Shown here: piece after piece, positions 1 through 11,877 of the stretch
Position numbering within the stretch: the stretch's first letter is position 1
How the letters are laid out: the number at the start of each line of letters is the position of its first letter
Source: Volvox africanus
Lineage: Eukaryota; Chlorophyta; Chlorophyceae; Chlamydomonadales; Volvocaceae
DNA length: 64,000 bases
Assembly (NCBI GenBank): GCA_030268105.1
Contig: BSDZ01000011.1
Location: 2,765,001-2,829,000 of the forward strand
Direction: 5' to 3'
Notes under the pieces: model-generated
What the model was told of the DNA's origin: nothing
Databases searched by the model: none
What the model saw: the letters and a program-made list of their open reading frames with translations, nothing else
Translations under genes and position numbers: made by a program

Positions 1-2
1 GG

Positions 3-2798
3 TTCTTAAAAGCCCTACCTTTGCATGCGCGTGAATCTCTAAAAGCTCTAGCGGTACTAGAGCAGTCTGTCGAAGAGTGGCACCGGCGGTATGGCCACCT
101 AGGGTACGACAACCTAGGAAAAGCAACAAAAATGGTAGACGGGATGTCAGTAAACGTCGACCAGATTCGAGAGTATGCGAAGAAAAAGGGGAAGTGTGAC
201 GTGTGCGTTGAAACCAAGGCAACTCGTGCGTCCTACCCAGAGTCTAATGACAGACCTAGGGGTGTAATGGACAGAATACACACGGATGTAGTCGAAATGC
301 CTGTGCAGTCCCTTGGAGGTGCTAGGTACGTTCTCACTATCCTAGATGAAGCATCGAACTTTGGGGTGGTGCGTTGTGTGGCGAAGAAGAATATGGTCGC
401 GTCGACCATGAAGGAAGTTCTCCTGTACATGGAGAAACAGTCAAGATGCGAGCTGCGGTCTGTACACAGTGACCGTGGTGGTGAGTACCTGAATCGCGAA
501 ATGGAAGCGTTCTTTGCAGAGCATGGTATCAAACATGATAAATCCGCACCCCGCACGCCCGAGCAGAACGGCAAAGCCGAAAGGCTCAATCGCACATTAT
601 TAGACCGGGTCCGAGCCATGTTGCGGGATTCAGGGTTGAAGCATGACATGTGGGCTGAAGCGATCCATACAGCATGTGCAATTCGCAACTGTTCCCCAAG
701 TCAAGGTCTTACCGTAACACCCTTTGAGGCGTTCCTGGGTGTGCGGCCTGACGTGTCTGGTTTTCGAGTGTTTGGCTGCACTGCATGGGTTTATCAGGAC
801 CAGCAGCCGCGCAACAAGCTGGATCCTACAGCCGTCAAGGGAGTGTTCGTAGGATACGAACGTGGCAGCAAAGCGTATCGTGTTTTGGTCGGGGACAAGG
901 TCCTGGTGAGCTCTAACGTAGTTTTTGATGAGAAACGCAAGCTGTTGGAGGAAGACAGCCGTCTAAGTGACAGTTGCAGCAGTGATGGAACAGAGTCGGC
1001 TGATGAAATTCCCATGGTAGAATTCTCGGTGGAAAATGATCAGCTCCAAGTTATGCAAGCGGCTGCTCAGGAGCAGAGTGAAGAGCCGGGTGAAGAGAGC
1101 CAAGACGGTGATGAGATGCAGGTAGATGTCGATGATCAAAACGTCGGCGCAGCTGGAGGGGGTGATGAGAGCCCACCTGGCCGTCGTTACCCAGTGCGTC
1201 AAAACCGTGGACAGTTACCTGCACGCTACATTGCACAGGCTGCGGCGCTGAGGAATATAATAGTGCCTGAGTCGTATGAGGAAGCTATGACAAGCAAGGA
1301 GGCGGTACACTGGCAGCAGGCTATGGATGAGGAAATTGTATCTCTCACTGCCAATGACACATGGGACCTTGTAAAGCCGCCACTTGGTTTGAATGTAATC
1401 CCTACGAAATGGGTGTATGCTGTGAAGCGGAATGCTGATGGAGAGATAGAGAGGTACAAAGCTCGGTTTGTTGCTAAGGGCTTTAGGCAAAAGGAGGGCA
1501 TCGATTTCGACGAGGTGTTTGCACCAACGTGCAACCAAGTTACTGTGCGTTCCTTTCTAGCCATGGCGACGGAGAAGGGGTATGACATACAACACTTGGA
1601 CGTGCGTACGGCATTCCTAAATGGAGAGCTGGAAGAGGAGGTATACTGCGACCAGCCGCCCGGTTATGAGGCAGGCGGTGCAGGCATGAAGTGTAAGCTG
1701 AAGCGGGCGTTGTACGGCCTACGGCAAGCTAGCAGGGCATGGCACAAGAAGTTGCGCGGGACCCTAGAGCAGTTGGGGTTCCAGGTCTCTATGTCTGATC
1801 CGGCGTTATTTGTGTCATACGGTCAGTCGTACACCATCTGGTTGCTGGTGCATGTTGATGACCTGCTGATGATGGGAAGTAACAAAGTCGAAGTGCAGAC
1901 GATGAAGGAGAAGCTCATGAGGGAGTATGATATGCGCGATCTAGGGGAGGTGTCTCTCTTCCTGGGTATGGAGGTAGAGCGCAACAAAGCAGGGGGTGAG
2001 CTGAAGCTTACGCAGCGGCGTTATGCTGCGGAGTTGTTGCAGCGGTTCCGGATGGCTGAGGCCAAGGAACAGTCAATTCCCCTGAGCCCTACGGTTGATC
2101 TTAGAGCGGCAAAAGAGGATGAGCCGGTGCTTGAGGATGCGACGCGCTTTCGTGCGTTAATTGGTAGCCTGATGTATTTGGCGACCTGCACGCGTCCCGA
2201 CATTACCCAGGCTGTCTACATGCTGGCATGGTTCATGTCGGCACCTACCCAGACTCACTGGGAAGCAGCTAAGGGTGTTCTGAGATACGTAAAAGGCACG
2301 ATGAAGTTTGGGCTGCACTACAAGCGTGGCAGTTTAGTTGTTGATGGCTATTCTGACGCAGATTGGGCCAAGGACCGTGATAGGCGTCGGTCCACCACGG
2401 GTTTCGTCTTCCTAATGAATGGTACAGCAATCAGCTGGAAGAGCCGATTGCAGCCAACTGTTGCAACGTCGTCCGTGGAGGCGGAATACATGGCCGCGGC
2501 GTTCACCACACGTGAGGCGCTGTGGATTCACAAGCTCCTGTATGATTTGGGAATGGAGCAGGAGTGTGTGCGCATCTGGGATGACAACCAGGGTGCACTG
2601 AGCCTGATCAAGAATCCGGTTTCGTCGGAACGGTCAAGGCATATTGATGTGGCTCACCACTTTGTCAGGGAGCAAACTGAGCGCGGCGAGGTCAAGTTTG
2701 ATTACTGTCCTACAGAGAGCATGGTGGCAGACGTGATGACGAAGCCACTAGCTGACAAGAAATTCGCTGAGTTCAGAACCGCGATGGGTGTGCGCTGA
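3..2798 (+). mobile_element. Ty1/copia retrotransposon Pol polyprotein, 5'-truncated by the window edge
   Basis: The reading frame is open from the window edge to the TGA at 2796-2798 (about 931 codons, no internal stop). Domains in order: a GAG-pre-integrase zinc finger (WHRRYGH and CDVC), an integrase core with DDE residues in HTDVV, SDRGGEY and PEQNGKAE, a reverse transcriptase (HLDVRTAFLNGELEEEVY, HVDDLLMMG, FLGMEVE) and an RNase H with YSDADWAKD, SSVEAEY and WDDNQGALSL, ending near HIDVAHHFVREQ. This integrase-before-RT order defines copia. Gag and protease must lie to the left of the window. Active sites look complete and the frame is clean, so this is a recent, possibly competent copy (inference). 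The usual YVDD box reads HVDD. Compact size and a short LTR recall Osser of Volvox carteri (from memory). The apparent start at 21 is a TTG inside the open frame, not a real start. Confidence 0.93.
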
Positions 2799-2837
2799 GT
2801 GAAGGCGGACGACAATGGTGTTCCGTCCGAGGGGGTG

Positions 2838-3023
2838 TGTTGAACATCGGTCGGAACAATAGTGGAGACCATGCGCGATAGACAGGACAAATGCGAGTAC
2901 GGCATTGGTACGAATGTCTATTGTCCCTATTATGTGGAGTCAGTGCGATATGCTAAGACTTTAGCACTTATGTAACAAACTACGGAGTTGCTTCCTTGTC
3001 CAACTGCGTGTCGCATTCTAACA
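2838..3023 (+). repeat. Probable 3' LTR of the copia element
   Basis: A purine tract (gaggggg, 2829-2835) lies 31 bp after the pol stop and acts as polypurine-tract candidate. It is followed by TGTTGAACA at 2838. A matching end, TTCTAACA, occurs at 3016-3023, giving a 186-bp unit with TG...CA termini, close to the roughly 200-bp LTRs I recall for Osser. A TGTAA poly(A) signal sits inside at 2971-2975. The left LTR is outside the window, so the right boundary is inferred from termini only. Confidence 0.5.
2971..2975 (+). promoter_or_regulatory. TGTAA poly(A) signal inside the LTR
   Basis: TGTAA is the usual volvocine polyadenylation signal. It lies about 170 bp after the pol stop and about 135 bp into the LTR, where an R/U5 boundary would be expected. 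Confidence 0.45.
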
Positions 3024-3293
3024 TAGAGCGCGATAAGAAAGGCTTATTTTATTGTATTTTCGTCTTTCCCACACGTTTACTGGTCTCCCTCCTGCTGTCT
3101 TCGATTTTCCCATCCACAATTTTAAGCGAGTGGCTCTTTCCGCACGCTGTTCTTTTGTGGGGCCACCACCGAAGTGCTGATTGACATTGTATGTGGGAAT
3201 ATAAATGAACAGCGCCCCCACCGCGGCCCCACCGAGCACCCGCCGCGCCCCGCACTTCACCATGAGCCGGCCTGCCGTGCCCTCCATTTGCAC
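3018..3293 (-). CDS. Possible minus-strand ORF abutting the LTR, unrecognised
   Basis: A 91-codon frame runs leftward and ends just inside the LTR end. Its GC-rich first half, from an internal methionine (MVKCGARRVLGG), continues into a hydrophobic stretch (AAVGALFIYIP) and then a charged segment (GPTKEQRAERATRLK). The start has the codon use of a real volvocine exon, while the last ten or so codons are AT-rich and lie at the LTR edge. It could be the first exon of a gene interrupted by the copia insertion, or chance. I do not recognise the protein. Confidence 0.2.
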   Translation of the reverse strand: MQMEGTAGRLMVKCGARRVLGGAAVGALFIYIPTYNVNQHFGGGPTKEQRAERATRLKLWMGKSKTAGGRPVNVWERRKYNKISLSYRALC

Positions 3294-4346
3294 CTTACAA
3301 GTGGATGGGAGTGCACTCTTTCAGGGTACGCACACTGGAGGGGCCATACGAGTCAAGGCGGTGTGAGCAACAGCAGTGTGGGGACGTGTAGGACAGTTAG
3401 ATCGGATTTGTATTCCCTTTTGCCTTCACAAAGAGTAATAATTGTTTGACTGAGTTTGACAGCATACTTGTGACTTCACCATCACTAAACAGACTTCCCT
3501 CTCTTGCTTCAAAGGGCTGACTTGACACATTCAGTTTGAGGTCTCCACCGATCCTTAAGGTTGGCGTGTCTTGGCCCAAGAGGCCTACGTCGTTAGGATC
3601 AAGCCCCAGGATGGGCATCCGCGTGCATTCAACCTCCACAGCTTCATTATATCTTTAGTACCACTGCGTATTCAAGGCATGATGGCGCATTAGTCGGTTG
3701 ATATACAGCAGAGTGACTAATGACAGAGCCTAGAGGTGCGAATGATATGCAGCGACGTTTTGATGCGAGGTAATCGACTTGTGAAGTTTCCTGTAAATAT
3801 ATGAATCCCCCCGTAACCAGCTGTAATAATCAGGTGGAAACAGGAGTTCAGATGTTGTTGCCCATCGAGCAGGCTTACAGCAACCTAGCGGACTGCGAAG
3901 GGCCTGGCGGGTAGGGAGTCAGTTCTGCTGGTGACATGCCCAATGGCGGGACTCGTCGCTTGTCCAATCACACGTGTTTCGAGTGGCTTGGAAAAAAACC
4001 CAAGGTATATGTGTTTGGTATGTATGTTTGTGCTTTGCAAAGCCCGCCTCAAGGTGGGTACGTTGTATGGCTCGGTTAAAAGCATCTGCAATGAAGTGCA
4101 TGATGCATTTTGTGATCACCACCATTCGTTTTATTTTTTACAACACACCATCCTGGAAAAGGTAAATTAGTGCTTCGAGACCACGCAATCTGGGTCTTTG
4201 ACGGGCATCGTCAGCCTACCATAATACCCTCTTTTCGCGCAACACAAAATAAGAAACATAAAGGTATACTCAGTTACTATCGTTAATTTTGATTTCAGCT
4301 CGACATCCACCGGTATTTTTCTCCTTCTATCACATAAGCGAATATA
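3294..4346. other. Intergenic, no gene seen
   Basis: About 1 kb between the LTR flank and the IGPS-like gene. Only short ORFs without coding character are present. The right half is AT-richer and presumably holds the promoter of the downstream gene. No clear repeat was seen. Confidence 0.6.
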
Positions 4347-7300
4347 ATGCCGAGCGCAGCGGTGCCGAGCGCAAGCACAAGCTACAACACCTCGAATAGT
4401 CTCCCAGTACTGCGCAGATGGCGATCCTATTTCCTATCGGCAAGGAGAGTGCCTGCGGTTTTGCGCGCTTCAGGGAGTCCTAACCCAACCGGTCCCGACG
4501 GCGAGCCACCAAAGACGCCCATGAACGCCCTGGAAGCCACCATCCGGTAAGGCCACAGGGGGACCGCTTAACACTTCAAAACAGCATCGCTATGCGAGAG
4601 CTGCGTGCAGCTGGCCCTGTCCTTGAGCTGCGGGAAGCTTATTACGTTTGATTGTCAAGGGACGTTCCGCACGCAACGAGCAGCCCCAACCTTGCTTGGG
4701 ATCCATTATTTGGGATCCACTCGCTTCCACCGCGTACATAGGCCGTACCACGGCCGTACCACCGGGGCTAAGTGCTGTACAAAACCTAGGACCTTAGCAC
4801 GGAAGCCGGATAGGTAATGTTGTGTTCGTTCACCCTGGGAATTCCAGCTGAGCATCCCGAGGTCACCCATTTATACGTCCGGGTCGATGTGGTCTTTGTC
4901 TGTTTTGTCGCTCTGCTTTCCCACATAACCACTCTCGCCCTCGACCCTGATGTCAGCCCGTCTAGGCCCCTCCTAACCCATTCTCCCCATTTTCTCTCAG
5001 CCGCAAACAGAGGGAGCTCGAGACGACAATTCGGGAACTGGGTATGGAGGCCCTGGACGAGCGGCTGCAGTCCGCAACCCAGATGCCCCTAAACCCGCCT
5101 TACCGCCTCTCCACACTGATCGCCGAATCTGTGCCTCAGGTGCGCTCAAGCTGGCTCCTGGCCTAGCGAGTGTTGTAAATGTGCATGAAACGTGCACTGT
5201 AGTGACCCTGCGTCCTCTCTCTCTCTCTCTCTCTCTCTCCATTGTACCGTTTGCTGCATCCTTCACCTCGACAGCGTTGCGAGTAGTGTACTCTCACACC
5301 TTTCACTGCCCGCTCATTTTACACTATTGTCCTAGAGCTCTTCCGCAGGTCGGGGAAGTGTATCGCCAAGCATCTCCAGCTTCTCACCGACCTCGTTCCG
5401 TCGTTAACCAGCCCTGTCATGCCATCCTCTGCCCCCACAGGGCCGTGCTGTTTTGGTATTTGAAGTCGCCCGATCCGGCTCCGAAACCAGCACCGCGGAT
5501 CTTGCGGAGCTTGCCAAAGCGTACGTGACACTGGGCGGTGCATCAGCGCTTGTGGTGCGTACGGACTCGGACGCCACGCCCTCGGGGCTGAGGGACTTGT
5601 TCACAGTGCAGCAGGCGGTACCGCGAGTGCCGGTGCTGGCGCGGGATTGGCTCATACACCCGCTGCAGGTGAGAGTGTGCATGAATACGGAGATGCGGGG
5701 CTCCCGGCTACCCCTAAACACCGCACCGTGGGGCATGGCACGGAGAGAACTGCACACGGAGTCACGGACACAGGACACCATGAGGGATGACACCTTGACG
5801 TATGTATGGGATGCCTATGTGGTTGGGCCTTGTGTCCCGCGCGTGTCCTGAGGTGGTATACGGGTTTGGACGTACCCCCGACGATGGGCAATCCCATGAC
5901 CTTAATATAATGCTGTGCCCTCTATATCCAAGATGGATTCGGATCCGGTTCGGATCCAAGATGGACGTGCGTTTGAATCCGGATTTGAATTGAAGATGGA
6001 TCTGGATCTGGATTTATCCGAGGATTGGTGGAATGGGTCCGGATCAAGGGGTTCTCCAGGGTAAAGTGGCCGTGCAATCTGAGGACGAATTAGGTGCGTG
6101 GCAAAGGCTGCTGGCTGGTGGGGACCTTGTGCGCGTCCTTCCCGCTACCCACCCGTCCTTCCCCTGGCTGCAGATTTGCGAGGTCAAGGAGTCGGGAGCT
6201 GCAGGCGCACTGGGCATCATTAATCAGGTGCGCGTACAACACCGGATGCGTGTGTGTATGTGTGTGTCTATGTGCGGCGATGAAGAGTGTGGGGCGGGAT
6301 TGGCGGGTTCAAGAAGTTAAAGATGTTAGGGCTGAGATAATGAAAGCGGTTAAGAGAAGTGGGTAAGTGATGGCCGCGGTGCAATCCCCCCTGTGCCCGT
6401 TCCCTGGCCCCGGGTCATAACCCTGCTTGAATCCCCGCTCCACTCTTTCCCGCCCCGGCCTCCACGTACTTCTCACCCCAGGTCACGGGTCGGGGCACTG
6501 GCGTGATGAGCAGCTTCAGTGCTGCGCTGGGACTGGATGCGCCCGTGGAGGTGGTGAACGCTCGTGAGGTGGAACAACTGGCCAAGCTGGTGAGTGTGAC
6601 CGGGAGGAGGACATTCCGGTCTTTGGGCAACGTTATGGCCAGCAACTTATTGCGCGGCACAAGGCATGGCAAGGAGCAGCTGAAGGGGCCCAACGGGGGC
6701 AAGGCGAGGAACGCCAAGTACTTGACGCATGGGCCTGGATGGCATGGTGTCTTGTTTTGGATCTCCTTTCCCGTCTTCACCCTCCTCTTTCCCCTCCGCC
6801 TCCTGTGCCGCTCGTTATCACCATCTACAGCACCAGGCGGTGGGATCTGAAGCCCTTTACAAAGCTCCCATGACGTGTTTCATTTTTGGGACAAACCTTC
6901 CGAATTGAGAGCTGTGGTTACATCGATTAATACCCATCGACAGGGCGTCGTGTTCTACGCCATCAATGTGGCGGTTGGACTTTCAGTTGCCATGCCAGGG
7001 TTTTCCAACCGAATCGCACACGGCCTGCTGGGTGAGCTGCCGTTTGGCGCAATCAGCCTGGTAAGGTGTAGCTGGGCGTGTAAGGGGGTGGGTTATCCAT
7101 CTGTGTGGATGATGAGAACAGGAGTATTGGGTGCTCATACGGGGTTGGGTGGCTGGACTGGCGCCAAATGTCGTCGGTCCGCATAAACTGGTTTAATGCT
7201 TATGTGCGGGGTGTTAGCCATGCAGATGCCCCGGGCCCCCCCCCCCACCTGACATGTCACCGTGCCAGGCGCGAGCTAGGCTGCATGCATGCAACCCGGA

Positions 7301-7701
7301 ATCCAATCTCCGTCAAAACTATTGCACGAAACCGTTTCTTGTGTGGACTGTGTTGCAAAGCGGCTTTGCGGCGGTCTGCTGTTACCCTGCAAGCTGGATG
7401 CTTGAGCGTTGGTGGCTGGGCGCCGTTTGCTCGAGATGCGGTTCCTCCCAATCGCCCCTCAGTTGGGGCAATAGCTTGACGATCTAAAACTCGCTGTCTT
7501 CACGTTCCTAACGTGGCCTGGATAAACGTAACCTATGCCGCCCTGCAACAGGTGGGGGTGCGCAGTTTGGAGGAGGCGGCCGCTGCGCGCCGCAGTGGGG
7601 CGGACGCATTGCTAGTCAAGGCGGAGCTGCTGCAGTCGTACGGGAAGGACGTACAGGCTCTTGGAGATGCGTTACAGTACGCTGTTACGCTTGATGATTG
7701 A
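4347..7701 (+). CDS. Indole-3-glycerol-phosphate-synthase-like TIM-barrel protein, seven exons, plastid-targeted
   Basis: Exons 4347-4546, 5001-5139, 5441-5668, 6174-6227, 6482-6589, 6944-7060 and 7552-7701 join in consistent phase (996 nt, 331 aa). Residues 1-60 are Ser/Ala/Arg-rich and acid-poor, like a chloroplast transit peptide. The rest follows the IGPS (TrpC) barrel: FEVARSGS, ADLAELAKAYVTLGGASAL, LRDLFTVQQAV, VPVLARDWLIHPLQICEVK, VEVVNAREVEQL, FYAINVAVG, and a last strand/helix VGVRSLEEAAAARRSGADALLV. True IGPS uses EVK, a K-D before the FII strand, a Glu in LVEV, the Asn of GINNR and SES. Here the Glu residues of FEV and VEV and the Asn survive, but both lysines are replaced (EVA, ARD) and SES reads SLV. 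The fold call is firm; enzymatic IGPS activity is doubtful. A TGTAA follows 30 bp after the stop. Confidence 0.8.
5216..5240. repeat. (CT)n microsatellite in intron 2 of the IGPS-like gene
   Basis: About twelve uninterrupted CT units between exons 2 and 3. Confidence 0.9.
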
Positions 7702-7731
7702 TTAGCACAGACATTTAGCTATGCAGCCATG

Positions 7732-7736
7732 TGTAA
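7732..7736 (+). promoter_or_regulatory. TGTAA poly(A) signal of the IGPS-like gene
   Basis: TGTAA lies 30 bp after the stop codon, which would give an unusually short 3' UTR. A second TGTAA lies near 7822. Confidence 0.5.
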
Positions 7737-7990
7737 GATTTGTGCTAGGTGTATAGGGCGCTCGGTGGTCGTGATTCTCAACACGGCGGCTAAGCTGCAT
7801 ATTATTATACGCGCCCGAGGTTGTAAGGGGTATTACTGGCCTATAGAACCGCTACGTGACAGGACTGCGAACGAATGAACGAACGAATTGAGGGGCGTAT
7901 TAAGATGGTGAGCTAAAGAGAGACGGTAGAAAGCCTTTGAACTCGGTGGACTTATCGACACGCGGGTGATGCATACGGGTGGGTAGTAGA

Positions 7991-10900
7991 CTAATTTGGG
8001 ACTGCTCCGCTTCCCAACCTTTGTAAAGAAGAGGCAGCTGCTGCGCGCGCGGGCGGCGCAGTGTGCGGTGCGGAGTGCTTAACGTCATTCACCTCAGGAG
8101 GTAAGGTGACTTGGAGGCAACTGGTCGGATTGCAGTAAACGACTTTGGATCCTGGTGGGATGATCAGTCAAGGGTTATAGAGGGGCACATGGAACCGGTG
8201 CCGACATCGGCTCGTCCAGATCGCGTTCGTTATTGGTTTGCAGAGGTTGATCATCTCCTCTGATAAACAACATCTGCCACCTTCGACCTGCCGTGTCGTT
8301 TCATTTTGTGAGTTATGCAACCCACCAGTCGGTGGACATTACCGGAACGCTTGGCAAGCCTCAGGTAACCTGCATGCTTCCGCCCCTCGCTCCCTCATCA
8401 TCATCCATGAAGGCCTTTCCGGCATCCGCTCCGGCAGCCGGCAGCATGTTGATACCCTCCACGCGGCATATGCAGCAGCCTAGCGCTGGTCCCGCAGGTG
8501 CTCAACCGCGACACCCCGCAGCCTCCTCGCCCCGCGGCTGCTGCAGCTGGCGCTCCGCCTGTTCCTCCATCTCGTCCCATATTGCCTCTACGCGCTCCAC
8601 CAGCGCTACGCCAGACATGCATCAAGGCAGCAGGTCGGCTTCGGGCCGCCTCAGCAAGAAGCTGAAAACGGCTGAATGGGGTTTGCTATCCCGAGAAGCC
8701 CATTAAACACTGAGCTAGCCAGTTGGGGGGGAGAGAGGAGCATTCCTGACTCCTCTCAGCATACCGTTGTGCCGTACAGTAATAGTACAATAAAACTCCT
8801 CTCTAAAAAGCCACACAGGCACCCACAAACACACAAGTACCTGTTCTATAAGTCCCCCGTCGATGTCCCTTCTCTCAAGACTAACAGCTTATTCCATTCA
8901 TGGACCATCACTTCGAGACATGGCAGATCCCTGGGGGGGTCGTGACGTCACGAAGCTCTGTGTTGGCTGCCTCTAGTGTGGTGGTTCCCACCCTCACGTC
9001 TCACCCAGGAAGTCCGGATCCAGCAGGTACCGCTGGTGGGTGCGCCGGTGTCCGGGTGCAGGGCATTGCGGACGCCGTGGGGGGGGGGACGGAGTCCGGG
9101 TTAAGGTTGCCAGAAGAGATGTAGTGCAGACACGGTGTTGTAAAGTACGGGTGATAATAAACGTACAGCGGTAATATGGGGGGCCGCAACCTCACCGGTT
9201 TCGCTTCTGCCGCTGTGGGCACGCAACCTGGCTTTTGCGTGGCTCGAATGTATAAGCTACATGGCTGATGGCAGCCAGATGGCTCCAGTCCGATGGTACC
9301 TGACAAAATCCATTCCCGTGCGGAGCCCTGTCTCCATGAATGACCAAGGGACTAACCCTAGTGACACGAAGGAACACACTCCCGGTTTTCCTTTCCAGTT
9401 TTAGCATGCCTAGGCCCTGACTGCTAATGGCTGCCTGTAGGTGCTCCCTTGCCATTTTCGCCATCGGGGAGCTCAGGAAGGCACCAGCATGTCCAAATCT
9501 GTTGGTCCTTCCTGCCGCCCCTTCAATGGCGTAATACAGCTCTCACGCACACAGCATTCCACGCACCACCTGTTGGTTAGGGCAGTGGCCGCCTTCCTCC
9601 TCATGTGCTCCTCCATCGGCAACGGCATCAACATGTCAACCTCCCTAGCGCCCCTTACCTCAATGGCGACCCGGATGTCGTCGTCGGACCAGCGGTTGCC
9701 GCCTGCGCGGGGGCGGGGCGCTAGGGCTGGCAACAGAGACTCCAGATCTGCGATTTGCAACTTGACATTGAGATGGGCGGCATGGTGTCATCGGGAGATG
9801 AAGAAGCGGAGGGCGAGGGGCCTACCGGTAGCTAAGGGGTTGGCTGGTGGAGATTGGGAACCGCAGTAATTCGACTATGCACAGGGCCTGAGAGTGACAT
9901 GGAGCTCATTTGTACCCGGGTACGCTGCACAGGTGATGCAGCGCGCGCTCTGTTGTCTGAAATGTGGAGTTTGGTGAGGTGATGTGAGGTGAGGTGAGGT
10001 GAGGTGAGGTGAGGTGAGGTGAGGTGAGGTGAGGTGAGGTGAGGTGAGGTGAGGTGAGGTGAGGTGAGGTGAGGTGAGGTGAGGTGAGGTGAGGTGAGGT
10101 GAGGTGAGGTGAGGTGAGGTGAGGTGATGCGCGCGTGTCTTGTGTTCCAATGACCTTCCTGATACTCGTCACCAAGTGCCGTACAACACGGGGACACACA
10201 CGAGTCGCCGGAAGGATGCTCTCGTGATCCAACGGGTACGAGGTACGAGAAGGCTGAGCGTTCAAACCATCTGCCGTACCCTGCGCGTCGCCTCCTCCCG
10301 GGAGCAACCACATCGAACACCGACATGTGGAAAGTACGGCGCGAGAGCGTTGGTGCAGACCTCAAATGTCTGTGCGGTGCCGTTCATCCTAAGATACGTT
10401 AACCTCCCAACACACCGGTTCCTTTCACAAATCGTAAATCGGTTTTTCCGCATCTGCATCCCCGCACTCACCTCTTCCGCAGCTCGAGGTTGTGATGGTA
10501 GCGCACCGTTTCCCGCCGCCGCAGTCACCATCTGTAGCTGATTTCGCGATTGCGCTCGCATCTTCCGTCGCTGCTGCCGCCGGTCAGCGCCCTCTGCCCG
10601 GCGCTGCTGCCGCTGCTCCATCTCACGCTGCCGCTCCTCCGCCCGCCTCACTACCGCCTCCTTCACTCTGTTCGCCGCTGCCATCAGGGACTGAAACGCG
10701 CGGCCCTCACCGGGACTATTAAAGCGGAAGCACAAAGCCGGCAGCGGCGGCACCGCCATTACCGTCACGGCATCCACATCATTGGCTGCGGCGGCGTTGA
10801 CCGGATGCATTGACCGTGCCGGCAGCAGCAACAGCAGCCAGGACTGTTCAAATCCGTGTGCAGCCTTGCTTGCAGCCGTGGCATCGAATCCAGATCTGCC

Positions 10901-11877
10901 GCCGTCGCCGCCGCCGCTGCCGGTGGCTACTTCCTGTTGCTGTTGCTGCTGTCGTCCGGGTGGTGCTGGCGGCAGTAGTCGTACCTCACCTTCACCGCTG
11001 AAGAGATCCTGCATCCACAACGTGGTGCTCTCGAGCTGCACCTGCTGTCCCATACACCGGGAGGATGCACGTGCGGGGAGGTTCGTGTGGCGCGCCCCAC
11101 CGCCTGTCTAGTAAAAGTGCAAACACACTAAGGGACTTTGCAGGCATCATGAGATTGCTGTTCAACAAGGGGTAATCTTCTTCCCGTTCACTCTCTTGGC
11201 TAGTACCGGTGCTTCAGTACAGCAGTACAGTAGTACCGACAGTTCGTACAGCAAATGGGTCCTCCCAGCGTCACTGCCCCAGGGGCCCACAAGCAAATCT
11301 CTCCCGGCTCAAGGGCCTTATCATCCGTACATACACAAGTTGATACTGTGCCGCTGATTCACTTGGTCGATTTCTCAGATACCCAAAGTGCCGGAAAGAG
11401 GTCAACACGGAAAGGCCTTTGAGCCGTTGCAATATAAGTATATACGTAGCGTGTTGACGGAGCTCATCACCTGCCGTGACGGCGCACCTTAACCATAAAC
11501 TCGGCTTGCCCAGCTGCTGAAAGCGCCGCCGTCAGGGTGGCACTTCCACGGCTGAGCAACCAGGTGCCACGAAGTGCCGCTTTGTTCGGCACGGAGAGCA
11601 GCGCTGGCTGTTGACGCGGAGGCGCCAATCGCGCTGCTGGTGGCCCTGATGCCGTCCCCGCCGCCCAGGCGCCGTGTGGCAGTTCTGGAAGCGAGGACTG
11701 CTGCGATTCAATAACTGACAGGTCGTGTGCGGCGGTGCCCGGAACAGCTTGGCCCAGCGTCCTCGACTGATGCTGGGCGGAGTATAGGGCAGCCATAGGC
11801 GGCTTTGCCAGGTAGACTGCAACTGACCCCGTCCAACTCTGGTGGGTTGATATATGGTGCTCCTGAGGTTCCGACAT
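7991..11877 (-). CDS. Unrecognised minus-strand multi-exon gene, exon structure only partly resolved
   Basis: Several minus-strand blocks look coding. One opens at ATG 11877 (MSEPQEHHISTHQSW...) and runs to about 11489, ending LRGTWLLSRGSATL...AEFMVK before GTGCGC. One spans about 11107-10475, with a Gln tract, LPALCFRFNSPGEGRAFQSL, then a strongly charged helix (VVRRAEERQREMEQRQQRR), ending at a GTGAGTG donor. One at about 9761-9660 reads LESLLPALAPRPRAGGNRW. A short acidic helical piece lies near 8611-8507 (LVERVEAIWDEMEEQAER). A candidate last exon, 8092-7991, ends in TAG. The first two join in phase 0; the joins further downstream were not settled. This could be one gene or two. The peptides match no family I can name with confidence; coiled-coil character is the only clear property. 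Confidence 0.35.
9984..10126. repeat. (GAGGT)n pentanucleotide satellite
   Basis: About 28 head-to-tail GAGGT units, nearly perfect, within what appears to be an intron of the minus-strand gene. Read in any minus frame it gives a meaningless Leu-Thr-Ser-Pro-His repeat, so the ORFs over it are artefacts. The plus strand is G-rich and C-free. Confidence 0.95.

Noticed and set aside
9832..10365. Minus-strand ORFs with Leu-Thr-Ser-Pro-His repeats
   Set aside because: They are translations of the GAGGT satellite, open in every minus frame because the unit is five bases without stops.
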